From: Lyngbya sp. CCAP 1446/10
Lineage (GTDB): Bacteria; Cyanobacteriota; Cyanobacteriia; Cyanobacteriales; Microcoleaceae
Assembly: GCF_026130175.1 (NCBI RefSeq)
Contig: NZ_JAIGNI010000003.1
Location: forward strand, 1 to 64,000
Reading direction: 5' to 3'
DNA length: 64,000 nt
Part shown: in pieces, positions 53,035-61,068 of the stretch
How the letters are laid out: each line of letters opens with the position of its first letter
Numbering within the stretch: position 1 is the stretch's first letter
Made by a program: the position numbers and the translations under genes
The notes under the pieces: generated by a model
Told to the model about the DNA's origin: nothing
What the model saw: the letters and a program-made list of their open reading frames with translations, nothing else
Databases searched by the model: none

Positions 53035-54714
53035 ATGTCTAATCCCCCAAGCCAAAATCTCACTCCTGAAAATATGCAAACTCTCAAAACGCCCCAAACA
53101 ACGAAAATTCAAACGGACAAACCAGGCTTTTTGACTATTAAAGATGTATCGAAAGTCTACCCAAACCTTAAAGAACCCGAAAACCCTTTCGTGATTCTCG
53201 ACGGTGTAAACCTGACGATTAATGAAGGCGAATTTATTTGTTTGATCGGTCACTCCGGCTGCGGCAAATCAACTTTGCTGAACATGATCGCCGGATTCAA
53301 CGGGCCGACAAGCGGAGAAGTTGCTCTCGCAGGTGCACGGATTACTGAACCAGGCCCCGATCGCATGGTGGTGTTTCAAAACTACTCGCTGCTACCGTGG
53401 CTGACTGCTACTGAAAACATCCACCTCGGCGTTGAAACTGTCTACGCAGACAAGTCCGCAGACGAACAGAATAAGATCGTCCAGGATCACTTGGAATTAG
53501 TGGGGCTCACCGAAGCTTGCAACAAAAGACCAGGCCAATTGTCCGGGGGGATGAAACAAAGAGTTGCGATCGCCCGCGCCCTAGCAACTCGCCCCAAACT
53601 GTTGATTTTGGACGAACCTTTCGGAGCTCTAGACCCGATTACGCGGGAAGAGTTGCAGGAAGAATTGCTGAAAATTTGGCGCGAGTACAAAATTACGATC
53701 GTAATGATTACTCACGATATTGATGAAGCTTTGTTTTTAGCCGATCGTATCGTGATGATGACCAACGGCCCGGCTGCTTCGATCGGCGAAGATGTGCACA
53801 TTCCCTTCAGCCGTCCCCGCAACCGCACGCGGATTATGGAAGACCCGAAATACTACGAACTGCGCAACTTTGCTTTAGAGTTCCTATTCTCTCGCTACGC
53901 CCACCACGAAGAGGATACAACGGAGTCAGACACATCAGCAGTCATGCTACCATTACCTGCTAGCAAAAAGCGTGCGGTTGCTGACAGACAGATGCCACCT
54001 GTATCCTTTGTGCCTCATGCTGCACAGCCCCTAGAAGCCTCGCCGATCAAAGGCGGTATCCTGGCAGTTTCGTGGTTGGTAGCAATGGCGACTTTAGCTG
54101 CCGTCAATGTATCTGCTGTTTCCAGCCAACTCAAGCAAGCGAAACTAGCAGAAACTGCACCACCGGTGGCGGTTGTGAGTTCTCCCCCCAGCCCTGCACC
54201 GATTGCAGCAATTCCTGCACCTGTTCCAGTAAGTCCTGCACCTGTTCCAGTAAGTCCTGCACCGATTGCTACTGGAAGCCCTGCACCGATTGCTACTGGA
54301 AGCCCTGCACCTGTTGCAGTAAGTCCTGCACCGATTGCTACTGAAAGCCCTGCACCGATTGCAGCAACTGCTGTCGCAGATCCCAAGGCAGCAACCAGTG
54401 CCACATCAGGGATTTCTGACCAAGCCGAACTCGATGCGATCGGACAGCAGTTGTATGCACAAATTAACGATAATTGGAAGACAACTCCGACATTTACCGA
54501 AAGTTTGACTTATCGGGTCAAAGTGAAACAAAACGGCGATATCCTACAATTCGATCCCACAAATAAAGCAGCTAAAGATTTCGTGAAAGAAACTCCTCTG
54601 CCAGTTTTGCAAATTCCTACCGGTGCCACAGCAGACGCTCAAAAAACGGCTGAATTCCAAGTAACTTTTAGCCCCACCAACAATGGCGTACTAGAAGTTA
54701 AAGCAGCGAAATAG
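53035..54714 (+). CDS. nrtD: NrtD ATPase with TonB-like C-terminal extension
   Basis: This 559-residue protein is about twice the usual NrtD length. Residues 30-300 are a complete ABC ATPase: Walker A GHSGCGKST (72-80), signature LSGGMKQRVAIARALA, Walker B LLILDEP and H-loop MITHDIDEA. Beyond it come a membrane span (340-362, GGILAVSWLVAMATLAAVNV), a Pro/Ala/Ser-rich linker with SPAPIATG-type repeats (about 383-455), and a C-terminal ~95-residue domain (464-559) containing LYAQINDNWKTTPTFTESL and YRVKVKQNGDILQFDP. Span, Pro-rich linker and small C-terminal alpha/beta domain recall TonB/TolA. The domain also looks like one I recall in other cyanobacterial proteins. The frame is continuous, so a sequencing fusion would need checking. 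Function of the extension is unknown. Confidence 0.85.
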   Translation: MSNPPSQNLTPENMQTLKTPQTTKIQTDKPGFLTIKDVSKVYPNLKEPENPFVILDGVNLTINEGEFICLIGHSGCGKSTLLNMIAGFNGPTSGEVALAGARITEPGPDRMVVFQNYSLLPWLTATENIHLGVETVYADKSADEQNKIVQDHLELVGLTEACNKRPGQLSGGMKQRVAIARALATRPKLLILDEPFGALDPITREELQEELLKIWREYKITIVMITHDIDEALFLADRIVMMTNGPAASIGEDVHIPFSRPRNRTRIMEDPKYYELRNFALEFLFSRYAHHEEDTTESDTSAVMLPLPASKKRAVADRQMPPVSFVPHAAQPLEASPIKGGILAVSWLVAMATLAAVNVSAVSSQLKQAKLAETAPPVAVVSSPPSPAPIAAIPAPVPVSPAPVPVSPAPIATGSPAPIATGSPAPVAVSPAPIATESPAPIAATAVADPKAATSATSGISDQAELDAIGQQLYAQINDNWKTTPTFTESLTYRVKVKQNGDILQFDPTNKAAKDFVKETPLPVLQIPTGATADAQKTAEFQVTFSPTNNGVLEVKAAK

Positions 54715-54838
54715 ACAACATCTTCCCGTACTCAATCTCAGATTGGTATCAACAACTAACTCAAAAGTATGACCAGCCCGCTGTCTGAGTCCTGCAAAAA
54801 ATCCTGCTAGCCCTCCATCCCTTGGGGGAACAACCTTA

Positions 54839-54870
54839 ACAGTTGACAGTTGACAGTTGACAGTTGACAG
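54839..54870 (+). repeat. STRR (CAGTTGA)
   Basis: About four CAGTTGA heptamers lie downstream of nrtD, the same unit as at 6741, 7981 and 57677 (inverted). Confidence 0.85.
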
Positions 54871-54875
54871 CGAAG

Positions 54876-54944
54876 TTTTTAGGCAGGGGATTTAAGCCCC
54901 TGCCTAAAAATAATCCACCTAAAGGTGGGGGCTTAAATCCCCTG
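54876..54944 (+). repeat. Nested inverted repeats with two alternative folds
   Basis: Stem 1 is TTTTTAGGCAGGGG/CCCCTGCCTAAAAA (54876-54910, perfect 14 bp). Alternatively 54884-54900 (CAGGGGATTTAAGCCCC) pairs with 54928-54944 (17 bp perfect), enclosing a CCACCT-AA-AGGTGG hairpin. The folds are mutually exclusive. It lies between nrtD and narB. Confidence 0.8.
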
Positions 54945-55099
54945 TGCTTTGGTTAGGTATCAATTGAGCCTGTTTGAGGGGATTCAGGAGCGGGGAAAAG
55001 CTAGCGACAATCGAGATCGCTAGCGAGTTTCAGTAAGATAGCGGTTACTTTAAAATCAGGGTATTTTCCGCTTGTGTGAAGCATTTTTGCGGTAACTTC

Positions 55100-55147
55100 G
55101 TAATTATTGATACATTGTTTGCCGGAGCCCTCAGTTCCGACTATAAT
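55100..55147 (+). promoter_or_regulatory. NtcA box and promoter of narB
   Basis: GTAATTATTGATAC (55100-55113) is a perfect GTA-N8-TAC box. TATAAT (55142-55147) is preceded by TTGCCG (55119-55124) with a 17-bp spacer. The NtcA-to-(-10) spacing is 28 nt rather than the usual ~22, so activation may be of a different class, or the -10 lies elsewhere. Confidence 0.7.
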
Positions 55148-55201
55148 GACGAGTTACGAATTATGCATTAGCTTTCAAAAATTAGCATCTAAAATCACCA
55201 G

Positions 55202-57397
55202 ATGGAAACTATAAAAACTCTTTGCCCTTATTGCGGTGTAGGTTGTGGTCTAGAAGTTGTTCCCGACAAAAAACAAACTTGGAAAGTTCGGGGCGATCGC
55301 AATCACCCATCGAGTCAGGGTATGGTTTGTATTAAGGGAGCAACGGTAGCAGAGTCCATTAGGAGCGATCGGCTACTTTATCCAATGATCCGAGATTCTC
55401 TCGACCAACCGTTTCGCCGCGCTAGCTGGGACGAAGCTCTCGATGCCATTGTTAACCGCATCCAAACAATTCGCTGCACCACCGGCCCCGATGCTATATG
55501 CGTTTACGGTTCGGGTCAATTTGCTACAGAAGATTATTATGTTGCCCAGAAACTGATGAAAGGTTGTCTGGGCACTAATAATTTTGATGCGAATTCTCGC
55601 TTGTGTATGTCTTCAGCAGTTTCGGGATACGTTCAAAGTTTTGGTTCAGACGGGCCACCTTGCTGTTACGACGATTTAGAATTAACAGATTGCGCTTTTA
55701 TTATTGGCAGCAATACAGCGGAATGCCATCCAATTGTATTTAACCGGTTAGCAAAGTACCATAAAAAGCATCCAAATGTCAAGATGGTTGTGGTAGATCC
55801 CAGGCGGACTCCGACTGCTGAAGCGGCGGATTTGCACTTAGCAATTAAACCGGGTACGGATATAGATTTACTTAACGGAATTGCATATTTGCTGTTGCGC
55901 AGGAAAGCAATAGATCCTGATTTTATTCAAGAATGCACGGCGAATTTTTCAGCTTTTGCTGAAGTTATTAGCAGCTACACGCCGGAGTTTGTAGCCTCGC
56001 GCTGCGGCATTACTGTCAGCGAATTAGAAACGGCGGCTAACTACTGGGAACAGTCGCAGCGGGTTTTGTCGCTGTGGTCGATGGGCATCAATCAGTCGTC
56101 GGAAGGCACGGCAAAGGTGCGATCGCTAATTAATTTGCACTTGATGACCGGTCAAATTGGCAAACCGGGATGCGGCCCGTTTTCCCTGACCGGCCAGCCA
56201 AACGCGATGGGAGGTAGGGAAGCGGGAGGACTCTCTCACTTATTGCCTGGATACCGATTTGTGAAAAATGCCGAACACAGAACCCAAGTCGAGGAGTTTT
56301 GGGGAATCGCACCGGGAAGTATTTCCCCAAATCCCGGCCGCACTGCTTGGGATATGATCACCGGTTTGGAAACTGGCGATGTCGAGTTACTGTGGATTGC
56401 AGCCACCAATCCGGTAGTAAGTATGCCGGATTTGGAACGGACAAAAGCTGCTTTGTTGCGATCGCCCTTTACCATTTATCAAGAAGCCTACTATCCCACG
56501 GAAACCTCAGCCTACGCCCACATCTTACTACCAGCAACGCAGTGGAGCGAAAAAACTGGAGTGATGACGAATTCCGAACGCCGCGTCACGCTTTGTCCCG
56601 GTTTCGATTCACCATCCGGGGAAGCGCGCGATGACTGGCGGATTTTCGCAGAAGTCGGCCGCCGCTTGGGTTTTGCCGAACACTTTGCTTTCGACAGCAG
56701 CGCTGACGTATACAAAGAGTACGTGCAGTTGACAGGGGGCAGACCTTGCGACATGACAGGCCTCAGCCACGAGTATTTGCGCCTCCAAGGCCCGCAGCAG
56801 TGGCCTTGTCCCGAAAATGAGCCTGTGCATCCAGCCAACGAAGCGAAACGCCTGTATACTGACAGGCGTTTTCACACTCCTGACGGGCGGGCGAGATTTT
56901 CGGCCTATCACTCGCGGGGACTGGCAGAACCTCCCGATCCAGACTATCCGTTTGTGTTGACGACAGGCAGAGTTTACGGACACTGGCACACGATGACGCG
57001 CACGGGGAGAACTGACAAAATTAATCAATTGCACCCCGCTCCATTTTTGGAAATTCACCCCCGCGATGCTGCTAAATTGCAAATTAAGGAGGGTGATTTG
57101 CTAGAAGTTCGATCGCGCCGCGGCAAGGGGCAGTTTCCCGCAAAAGTCACAAAGGCGATCGCCCCTGGTACCCTATTTGTACCGATGCACTGGGGTTCTC
57201 TGTGGGCAGAAAGTGCTGAAGCCAATGCCATGACTCATGCTGCAAGCTGTCCAGATTCTAAACAGCCCGAGTTAAAAGCTTGTGCGGTGCAGTTAGTGTT
57301 GGTTGGGGCAGAAACTGGGGCGGAAGTTGTCGAAGAAGTTGCTACAGAAGTTGGGGAGTTTAATTGGGCAAAATCCACCGTCACCGTCAATTCTTGA
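55202..57397 (+). CDS. narB: Ferredoxin-nitrate reductase (molybdenum)
   Basis: This 731-residue Mo-bis-MGD enzyme reduces nitrate to nitrite. The [4Fe-4S] ligands are C8, C11, C15 (CPYCGVGC) and C43 (GMVCIKG), and the Mo-ligating cysteine is C135 (SRLCMSSAV). Downstream molybdopterin motifs include [32 protein letters not shown] and [18 protein letters not shown]. Length and motifs match cyanobacterial NarB. Cytoplasmic, thylakoid-associated, fed by ferredoxin. It has its own NtcA-type promoter, so it can be expressed apart from the nrt genes. moeA for its cofactor lies 3.7 kb downstream. Confidence 0.97.
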   Translation: METIKTLCPYCGVGCGLEVVPDKKQTWKVRGDRNHPSSQGMVCIKGATVAESIRSDRLLYPMIRDSLDQPFRRASWDEALDAIVNRIQTIRCTTGPDAICVYGSGQFATEDYYVAQKLMKGCLGTNNFDANSRLCMSSAVSGYVQSFGSDGPPCCYDDLELTDCAFIIGSNTAECHPIVFNRLAKYHKKHPNVKMVVVDPRRTPTAEAADLHLAIKPGTDIDLLNGIAYLLLRRKAIDPDFIQECTANFSAFAEVISSYTPEFVASRCGITVSELETAANYWEQSQRVLSLWSMGINQSSEGTAKVRSLINLHLMTGQIGKPGCGPFSLTGQPNAMGGREAGGLSHLLPGYRFVKNAEHRTQVEEFWGIAPGSISPNPGRTAWDMITGLETGDVELLWIAATNPVVSMPDLERTKAALLRSPFTIYQEAYYPTETSAYAHILLPATQWSEKTGVMTNSERRVTLCPGFDSPSGEARDDWRIFAEVGRRLGFAEHFAFDSSADVYKEYVQLTGGRPCDMTGLSHEYLRLQGPQQWPCPENEPVHPANEAKRLYTDRRFHTPDGRARFSAYHSRGLAEPPDPDYPFVLTTGRVYGHWHTMTRTGRTDKINQLHPAPFLEIHPRDAAKLQIKEGDLLEVRSRRGKGQFPAKVTKAIAPGTLFVPMHWGSLWAESAEANAMTHAASCPDSKQPELKACAVQLVLVGAETGAEVVEEVATEVGEFNWAKSTVTVNS

Positions 57398-57454
57398 GCT
57401 ACTGTCCAAATTTGGTATCTTAAAACTCACATAGTGGCACCAATCTCATCACCT

Positions 57455-57506
57455 GGGTTTCTTGCCACAGAATTACGTAAAATCGTAGTTTTTTGTCAAG
57501 AAACCC
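57455..57506. repeat. GGGTTTCTTG/CAAGAAACCC inverted repeat
   Basis: A 10-bp perfect stem around a 32-nt loop lies 58 bp after narB. It belongs to the same AACCCGGTTTCT dispersed family as 40932-40998 and may help end the narB transcript. Confidence 0.65.
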
Positions 57507-57571
57507 GGTTTCTGGGCCCTAGAGTACGGCACAATCGCGGGGTGCTCTACGGTCATCAAGGAATTGTGAGC

Positions 57572-57709
57572 CTTTACCAGAAAGAATTGGTTTAAAGCCG
57601 GAATCCTTAAAGGCGAGAAATTAAAATCAGACTATTCATTACTCCAATCCTTTTCCTTCTAGGTAGAGGTAGAGGTCGCTGTCAACTGTCAACTGTCAAC
57701 TGAATGAAG
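57572..57709 (-). repeat. Dispersed intergenic repeat, copy C (inverted)
   Basis: Read on the minus strand it matches copy A from CTTCATTCAGTTGACAG to TTCTTTCTGGTAAAG, including AGGATTGGAGTAATGAAT and TAGTCTGATTTTAATTTCT. The inner hairpin sequence differs. The remaining region up to 57870 carries CTTGTTCC/CTTCTTCC tracts; the frame through it is not a gene. Confidence 0.85.
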
Positions 57710-57875
57710 CACCCGACAAGCTGCGTTCTGCGGCAGAGCTCGCGAATCAAGAAAATTAAATTTATTTTTTCTGGTTTTTCCTGCTTTATTCGGGGTTTTT
57801 CCTTGTTCCTTGTTCCTTGTTCCTTCTTCCTGGTTCCTTCTTCCTTTTTTTTAGTCGATCGAGCGGATCAAAAAA

Positions 57876-57904
57876 TTGCAGTTTGCACCTATAGGTGCTA
57901 TGAT
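57876..57904 (+). promoter_or_regulatory. RRM gene promoter with palindromic operator in the spacer
   Basis: TTGCAG (57876-57881), 17 bp, TATGAT (57899-57904). The spacer contains the perfect 14-bp palindrome GCACCTATAGGTGC (57885-57898), directly abutting the -10. A repressor bound there would block RNA polymerase. The resulting 5' leader is ~88 nt, in line with cold-inducible rbp genes. Confidence 0.65.
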
Positions 57905-57998
57905 ATTTTTATAAGGCTTTATTTTCGGCAGTACAGTTCGTTCGATCGGCGTTCCTCCGGATTTAAATCTCTACAACCTCGATTCTGGAGAATGTTCA

Positions 57999-58304
57999 AT
58001 GTCAATCTATGTCGGCAATTTATCCTACGAAGTAACGCAGGAGCACCTCAGCCAAACTTTTTCAGAGTACGGAACAGTAAAGCGCATTCAATTGCCTGCT
58101 GACCGCGAAACAGGTCGGATGCGTGGCTTCGCTTTCGTAGAAATGTCTACTGAAGCAGAAGAAACCGCAGCCATTGAGGCTCTTGACGGTGCTGAGTGGA
58201 TGGGTCGCGACCTCAAGGTCAATAAGGCAAAACCCCGTGAAGAACGTGGTTCGTCCAACAGCGGTAACTGGGGCAACAACGACCGCTCTTCTCGCCGTTA
58301 CTAA
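57999..58304 (+). CDS. RRM-type RNA-binding protein (cyanobacterial Rbp)
   Basis: This 101-residue protein has one RNA-recognition motif with RNP2 IYVGNL (3-8) and RNP1 RGFAFVEM (42-49), followed by a short Gly/Ser/Asn/Arg-rich tail (RGSSNSGNWGNNDRSSRRY). It belongs to the small cyanobacterial Rbp group, many of which are cold-induced and bind single-stranded RNA. GGAG lies 8 nt before ATG. A strong terminator follows. Confidence 0.92.
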   Translation: MSIYVGNLSYEVTQEHLSQTFSEYGTVKRIQLPADRETGRMRGFAFVEMSTEAEETAAIEALDGAEWMGRDLKVNKAKPREERGSSNSGNWGNNDRSSRRY

Positions 58305-58421
58305 ACCCACCCAAGCTAAAAATTTAGCTTAACCGTGTGTTCGACAGGGCGAAAATGCAGTCAACAATCATTCTTTGTTGAGAATAGATAGTTAGTTCTG
58401 CGATCGTACCGCGTCTTAAAG

Positions 58422-58460
58422 TCCTCAAAATATTGCTAGACAATAGTTTGAGGATTTTTT
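58422..58460 (+). terminator. Rho-independent terminator of the RRM gene
   Basis: TCCTCAAA-A-TATTG, loop CTAGA, CAATA-G-TTTGAGGA, then six T residues: an interrupted 13-bp stem, 117 bp after the stop. Confidence 0.88.
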
Positions 58461-58540
58461 ATGGAAAAAATTTATTAATCAGGAGTTCGACGGTGTGCGA
58501 TCGATTCCTAGCTGATGCGAAAAACTGTAAAATATAACGC

Positions 58541-58645
58541 AATACGGTTTAGTTAGCGCTTTTTTACGAACGAATTAAATTTCACGATTGTGTGGGAGAT
58601 ACAAGTCTCTCTTGGCAGCCAAATTGTTCTTAAATGAACTGTATT
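58541..58645. repeat. Degenerate MITE-like element (33199 family ends)
   Basis: The ends AATACGGTTTAGTTA and TTAAATGAACTGTATT are imperfect inverted copies similar to the ends of the 33199 element. The 58461-58786 spacer holds no gene. Confidence 0.55.
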
Positions 58646-58786
58646 GAAATATAACGGGTAGAGAGAACCCGCTTCCCCACAGCCCTGGTGGCACAACGAA
58701 ACAAGCAATCATAGAGTTTCAGGATTGCCAAGTGCACCAAACGATGACAGAATCATCAATGAATGAATGATTACTAAATCACGGGT

Positions 58787-59248
58787 ATGCTGAAAAAACT
58801 ATTTAGGCAAATTTCTAAGCTAGGTAGCGATGAAGACTTTCTTCATTTTGCGGAAAGTGTAGAAGTCATAATATCGAAAATTTTATCGCTGGCGATGATT
58901 TTGGTAATTATGGTCAGCGTTTGCGATTTGCTGCTTTTTTTAGCAAAAGAATTGTTTAATGACCATGAGACTTTTTTGTTAAAAGATACGTTGTTTGTCA
59001 TATTTGGGTTGTTTTTAAATGTTTTAATTGCTCTGGAAATATTAGAAAATATTACAGCTTATCTCAAAAAGCACGTAATTCAAGTAGAGCTGGTTATTGT
59101 AACTTCATTGATAGCAGTATCTCGAAAAATCATCATTCTTGACCTGGAAAAAAAAACCGCAGCCGACTTGATTGGTTTGGCGGCGGCAATTTTCGCCCTT
59201 TCCATCAGTTACTTGATAGTGCGATACGCAAATAAATCAAATGATTAA
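58787..59248 (+). CDS. PsiE-family membrane protein
   Basis: This 153-residue protein has four spans matching the phosphate-starvation-inducible PsiE fold: ILSLAMILVIMVSVCDLLLFLA, DTLFVIFGLFLNVLIALEILENI, VELVIVTSLIAVSRKIIILDL and AAAIFALSISYLIVRYA. The loop LEILENITAYLKKH and AVSRKIIILD are characteristic. Biochemical role unknown. No Pho box examined in detail. Monocistronic. Confidence 0.85.
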   Translation: MLKKLFRQISKLGSDEDFLHFAESVEVIISKILSLAMILVIMVSVCDLLLFLAKELFNDHETFLLKDTLFVIFGLFLNVLIALEILENITAYLKKHVIQVELVIVTSLIAVSRKIIILDLEKKTAADLIGLAAAIFALSISYLIVRYANKSND

Positions 59249-59250
59249 TA

Positions 59251-59325
59251 TTGGAAATTGGGCATTGGGCATTGGGGCATTGGGCATTGGGCGAAGCGAA
59301 GCGGAGGGATTGGGCATTGGGCATT
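59251..59325 (+). repeat. STRR (GCATTGG)
   Basis: Heptamers GGGCATT/GCATTGG are repeated about eight times with one GCGAAGCGAAGCGGAG interruption. Confidence 0.85.
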
Positions 59326-59383
59326 GTTAATAATTAATACCCAATCCGGCTTAGCCTGAATAATCCTTTCCTTTATTTTGTAG

Positions 59384-59411
59384 AAGACTGGGCGGTTTCA
59401 ACCGCCGTCTT
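59384..59411. repeat. Hairpin GGCGGTTTCAACCGCC next to rimM stop
   Basis: AAGAC..GGCGGTT and AACCGCC.GTCTT form a tight stem, the arms being those of the 15461 element. It sits 2 bp from the rimM stop and may define its mRNA 3' end. Confidence 0.7.
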
Positions 59412-59413
59412 GT

Positions 59414-60061
59414 CTAAATGTCTTCCAACAAACCAGGAGGAGGAACAATTTCAATTCTGCCTTTTTCCAAGTCAACAATTGGCACAATCTCTTCCACAAA
59501 AGGAATCAAAATTTTCGTTGATTTAGGTTCTTTAACGCGGATTTTCCTTGGTTTGCGGGTATTTCTGGGGTCAGCGTTTGCTTTGGGAGTTTCAGGGCGT
59601 TTTGGCTTTTCTAATCCTGGGGCGACAGGTTCCGGCGCTGTTAAATCTGTTTCTACTTCTAAAAGGTCGTTACCTGCGGGAATAATATCACTTACCTTAC
59701 CTAAGATTTCCCCGGTTAACTGGTTAAAAACTTCCATACCGATCAAATCTTGCACGTAAAACTCATCAGATTCGAGGTAAGGTCGATCGCCCTTTTCGAT
59801 GAATAACTTACAGCCCCGCAGCGCTTCAGCACCATCGCGGTCTTCAATACCCTCCACCTCTACAGCATACAACCCTTTGCCCGGAATGTAGCGACCACCC
59901 AAAAACTCGATCGGTTCCGGTTCAGTTTTCTTCGGGCGCCAAAGCCACCGCTTTCCCGGTTCAATAAACCTTTCCGGGAAATCCGAATCGGGATAGACTC
60001 GCAATTCCCCATTCAAACCTTGAGCTGCTACAATTGTACCGATTTCTATCCACTCAGACAT
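59414..60061 (-). CDS. rimM: Ribosome maturation factor RimM
   Basis: This 215-residue 16S rRNA-processing factor has an N-terminal beta-barrel (EIGTIVAAQGLNGELRVYPDSDFPERF) and a C-terminal PRC barrel (EFYVQDLIGMEVF, GNDLLEVE, ILIPFVEEIVPIVDLEKGRIEIVPPPGLLE). It helps assemble the 30S head with S19. A ~35-residue Pro/Lys-rich insert (PVAPGLEKPKRPETPKANADPRNTRK) interrupts the PRC barrel, as in other cyanobacteria. Monocistronic. Confidence 0.95.
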   Translation of the reverse strand: MSEWIEIGTIVAAQGLNGELRVYPDSDFPERFIEPGKRWLWRPKKTEPEPIEFLGGRYIPGKGLYAVEVEGIEDRDGAEALRGCKLFIEKGDRPYLESDEFYVQDLIGMEVFNQLTGEILGKVSDIIPAGNDLLEVETDLTAPEPVAPGLEKPKRPETPKANADPRNTRKPRKIRVKEPKSTKILIPFVEEIVPIVDLEKGRIEIVPPPGLLEDI

Positions 60062-60099
60062 AGATTCTATTACTCAAATTGCTACTAATTGATCGTGAA

Positions 60100-60262
60100 A
60101 ATTTGGAATTACGAATTGCGAATTGGGAATTGGGAATTACGAATTGCGAATTGGTAACTGAAAAACGTTGAATTATTTTTCTTCTTTCTTCCCTCTTCCC
60201 TCTTCCCTCTTCCTTCTTCCTTCTTCCTTCTTCCTTCTTCCTTCTTCCTTCTTCCTTCTTTT
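60100..60262 (+). repeat. GAATTGC STRR and CTTCTTCC pyrimidine tract
   Basis: 60100-60158 repeats AATTGCG/GAATTGG heptamers. 60176-60260 is a run of CTTCTTCCCTCTTCC and CTTCTTC ending at the stop of the response-regulator gene. Confidence 0.85.
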
Positions 60263-60895
60263 TTACACCAACCCCGTCCTCAGCGCTACAACGGCTGCTT
60301 GCACGCGGTCATCCACAGCCAACTTATTCATAATACCGCGAACATGAGTTTTAATAGTATTTGGGCTCAAATAAAGCGCCGCGGCAATTTCTGGATTGCT
60401 GTTACCTTCCACCATTAATCTTAACACTTCCAATTCCCGCTGTGACAACTGACCAAAAGTAGTTGTAGAGGCAGGCATCGGCGGTTTGAGGTGTTCGATG
60501 ACAGTCCGAGCAATTTGAGGATCAAGATATGTAGCCCCCTCTGCTGCCGCTGCAATCGCGGCTAACAGCCTATCTACGGAAGCACCTTTAATACAATAAG
60601 CATCAGCCCCGCTAGAAAGGGCAGCAATAATTTCAGTTTCAGCCGTATGAGAAGTTAACATTACCACTCGAACTTCCGGCAGTTGTGCTTTAATTTGCTG
60701 CGTCGCTGCTATACCGTCCAGTCGCGGCAAACCGATATCCATCACAATAATATCAGGTTTTAGTTTCAGTGCGGCTGCTACACCTAAATAACCGTCTTCT
60801 GCTTGTCCTACTATTTCTATTTCTGGGGAATCGGCTAAAACTTGCTCTAATCCCAGTTGCATCATCGGATCATCTTCAACAATTAAAATTCTCAT
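60263..60895 (-). CDS. NarL/FixJ-type response regulator
   Basis: This 210-residue transcription factor has a receiver domain with acidic pocket E7-D8-D9, phospho-acceptor D53 (VMDIGLPRLDG) and the switch T (VVMLTSHT), and a LuxR-type helix-turn-helix at about 145-205 (LSQRELEVLRLMVEGNSNPEIAAALYLSPNTIKTHVRGIMNKL). It probably answers to a histidine kinase encoded elsewhere; the two orphan HAMP kinases in this window are possible but unsupported partners. Purine/pyrimidine tracts bracket the gene. Confidence 0.92.
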   Translation of the reverse strand: MRILIVEDDPMMQLGLEQVLADSPEIEIVGQAEDGYLGVAAALKLKPDIIVMDIGLPRLDGIAATQQIKAQLPEVRVVMLTSHTAETEIIAALSSGADAYCIKGASVDRLLAAIAAAAEGATYLDPQIARTVIEHLKPPMPASTTTFGQLSQRELEVLRLMVEGNSNPEIAAALYLSPNTIKTHVRGIMNKLAVDDRVQAAVVALRTGLV

Positions 60896-60899
60896 AATA

Positions 60900-61068
60900 T
60901 GAAGGAAGAGGGAAGAAGGAAGAAGGAAGAGGGAAGAAGGAAGAGGGAAGAGGGAAGAAGGAAGAGGGAAGAAGGAAGAGGGAAGAAGGAAGAGGGAGGA
61001 AAGAATAAAAAAAGAGTACCGATTATGAAACTAATGACTAATGACTAATGACTACTGACTACTGACTA
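60900..61068 (+). repeat. GAAGGAAGAGG purine tract and ATGACTA STRR
   Basis: 60900-61002 is the reverse complement in kind of the tract at 60176-60260. 61028-61068 is an ATGACTA/CTGACTA heptamer run ending at the moeA stop. Confidence 0.85.

Noticed and set aside
54072-54344. Cys-rich 90-residue frame within nrtD (CTCSSKSC repeats)
   Set aside because: It is the frame-shifted reading of the Pro/Ala-rich SPAP linker codons, so the metallothionein-like look is an artefact.
54876-54910. Rho-independent terminator after nrtD
   Set aside because: The stem is strong, but on the + strand it is followed by an A-run, with the T-run on the 5' side, so it does not fit an intrinsic terminator.
57704-58102. 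132-residue + strand frame upstream of and overlapping the RRM gene
   Set aside because: It reads through the dispersed repeat copy, CTTGTTCC tracts, the promoter and the leader of the RRM gene in another frame. Composition is low-complexity and no domain is visible.
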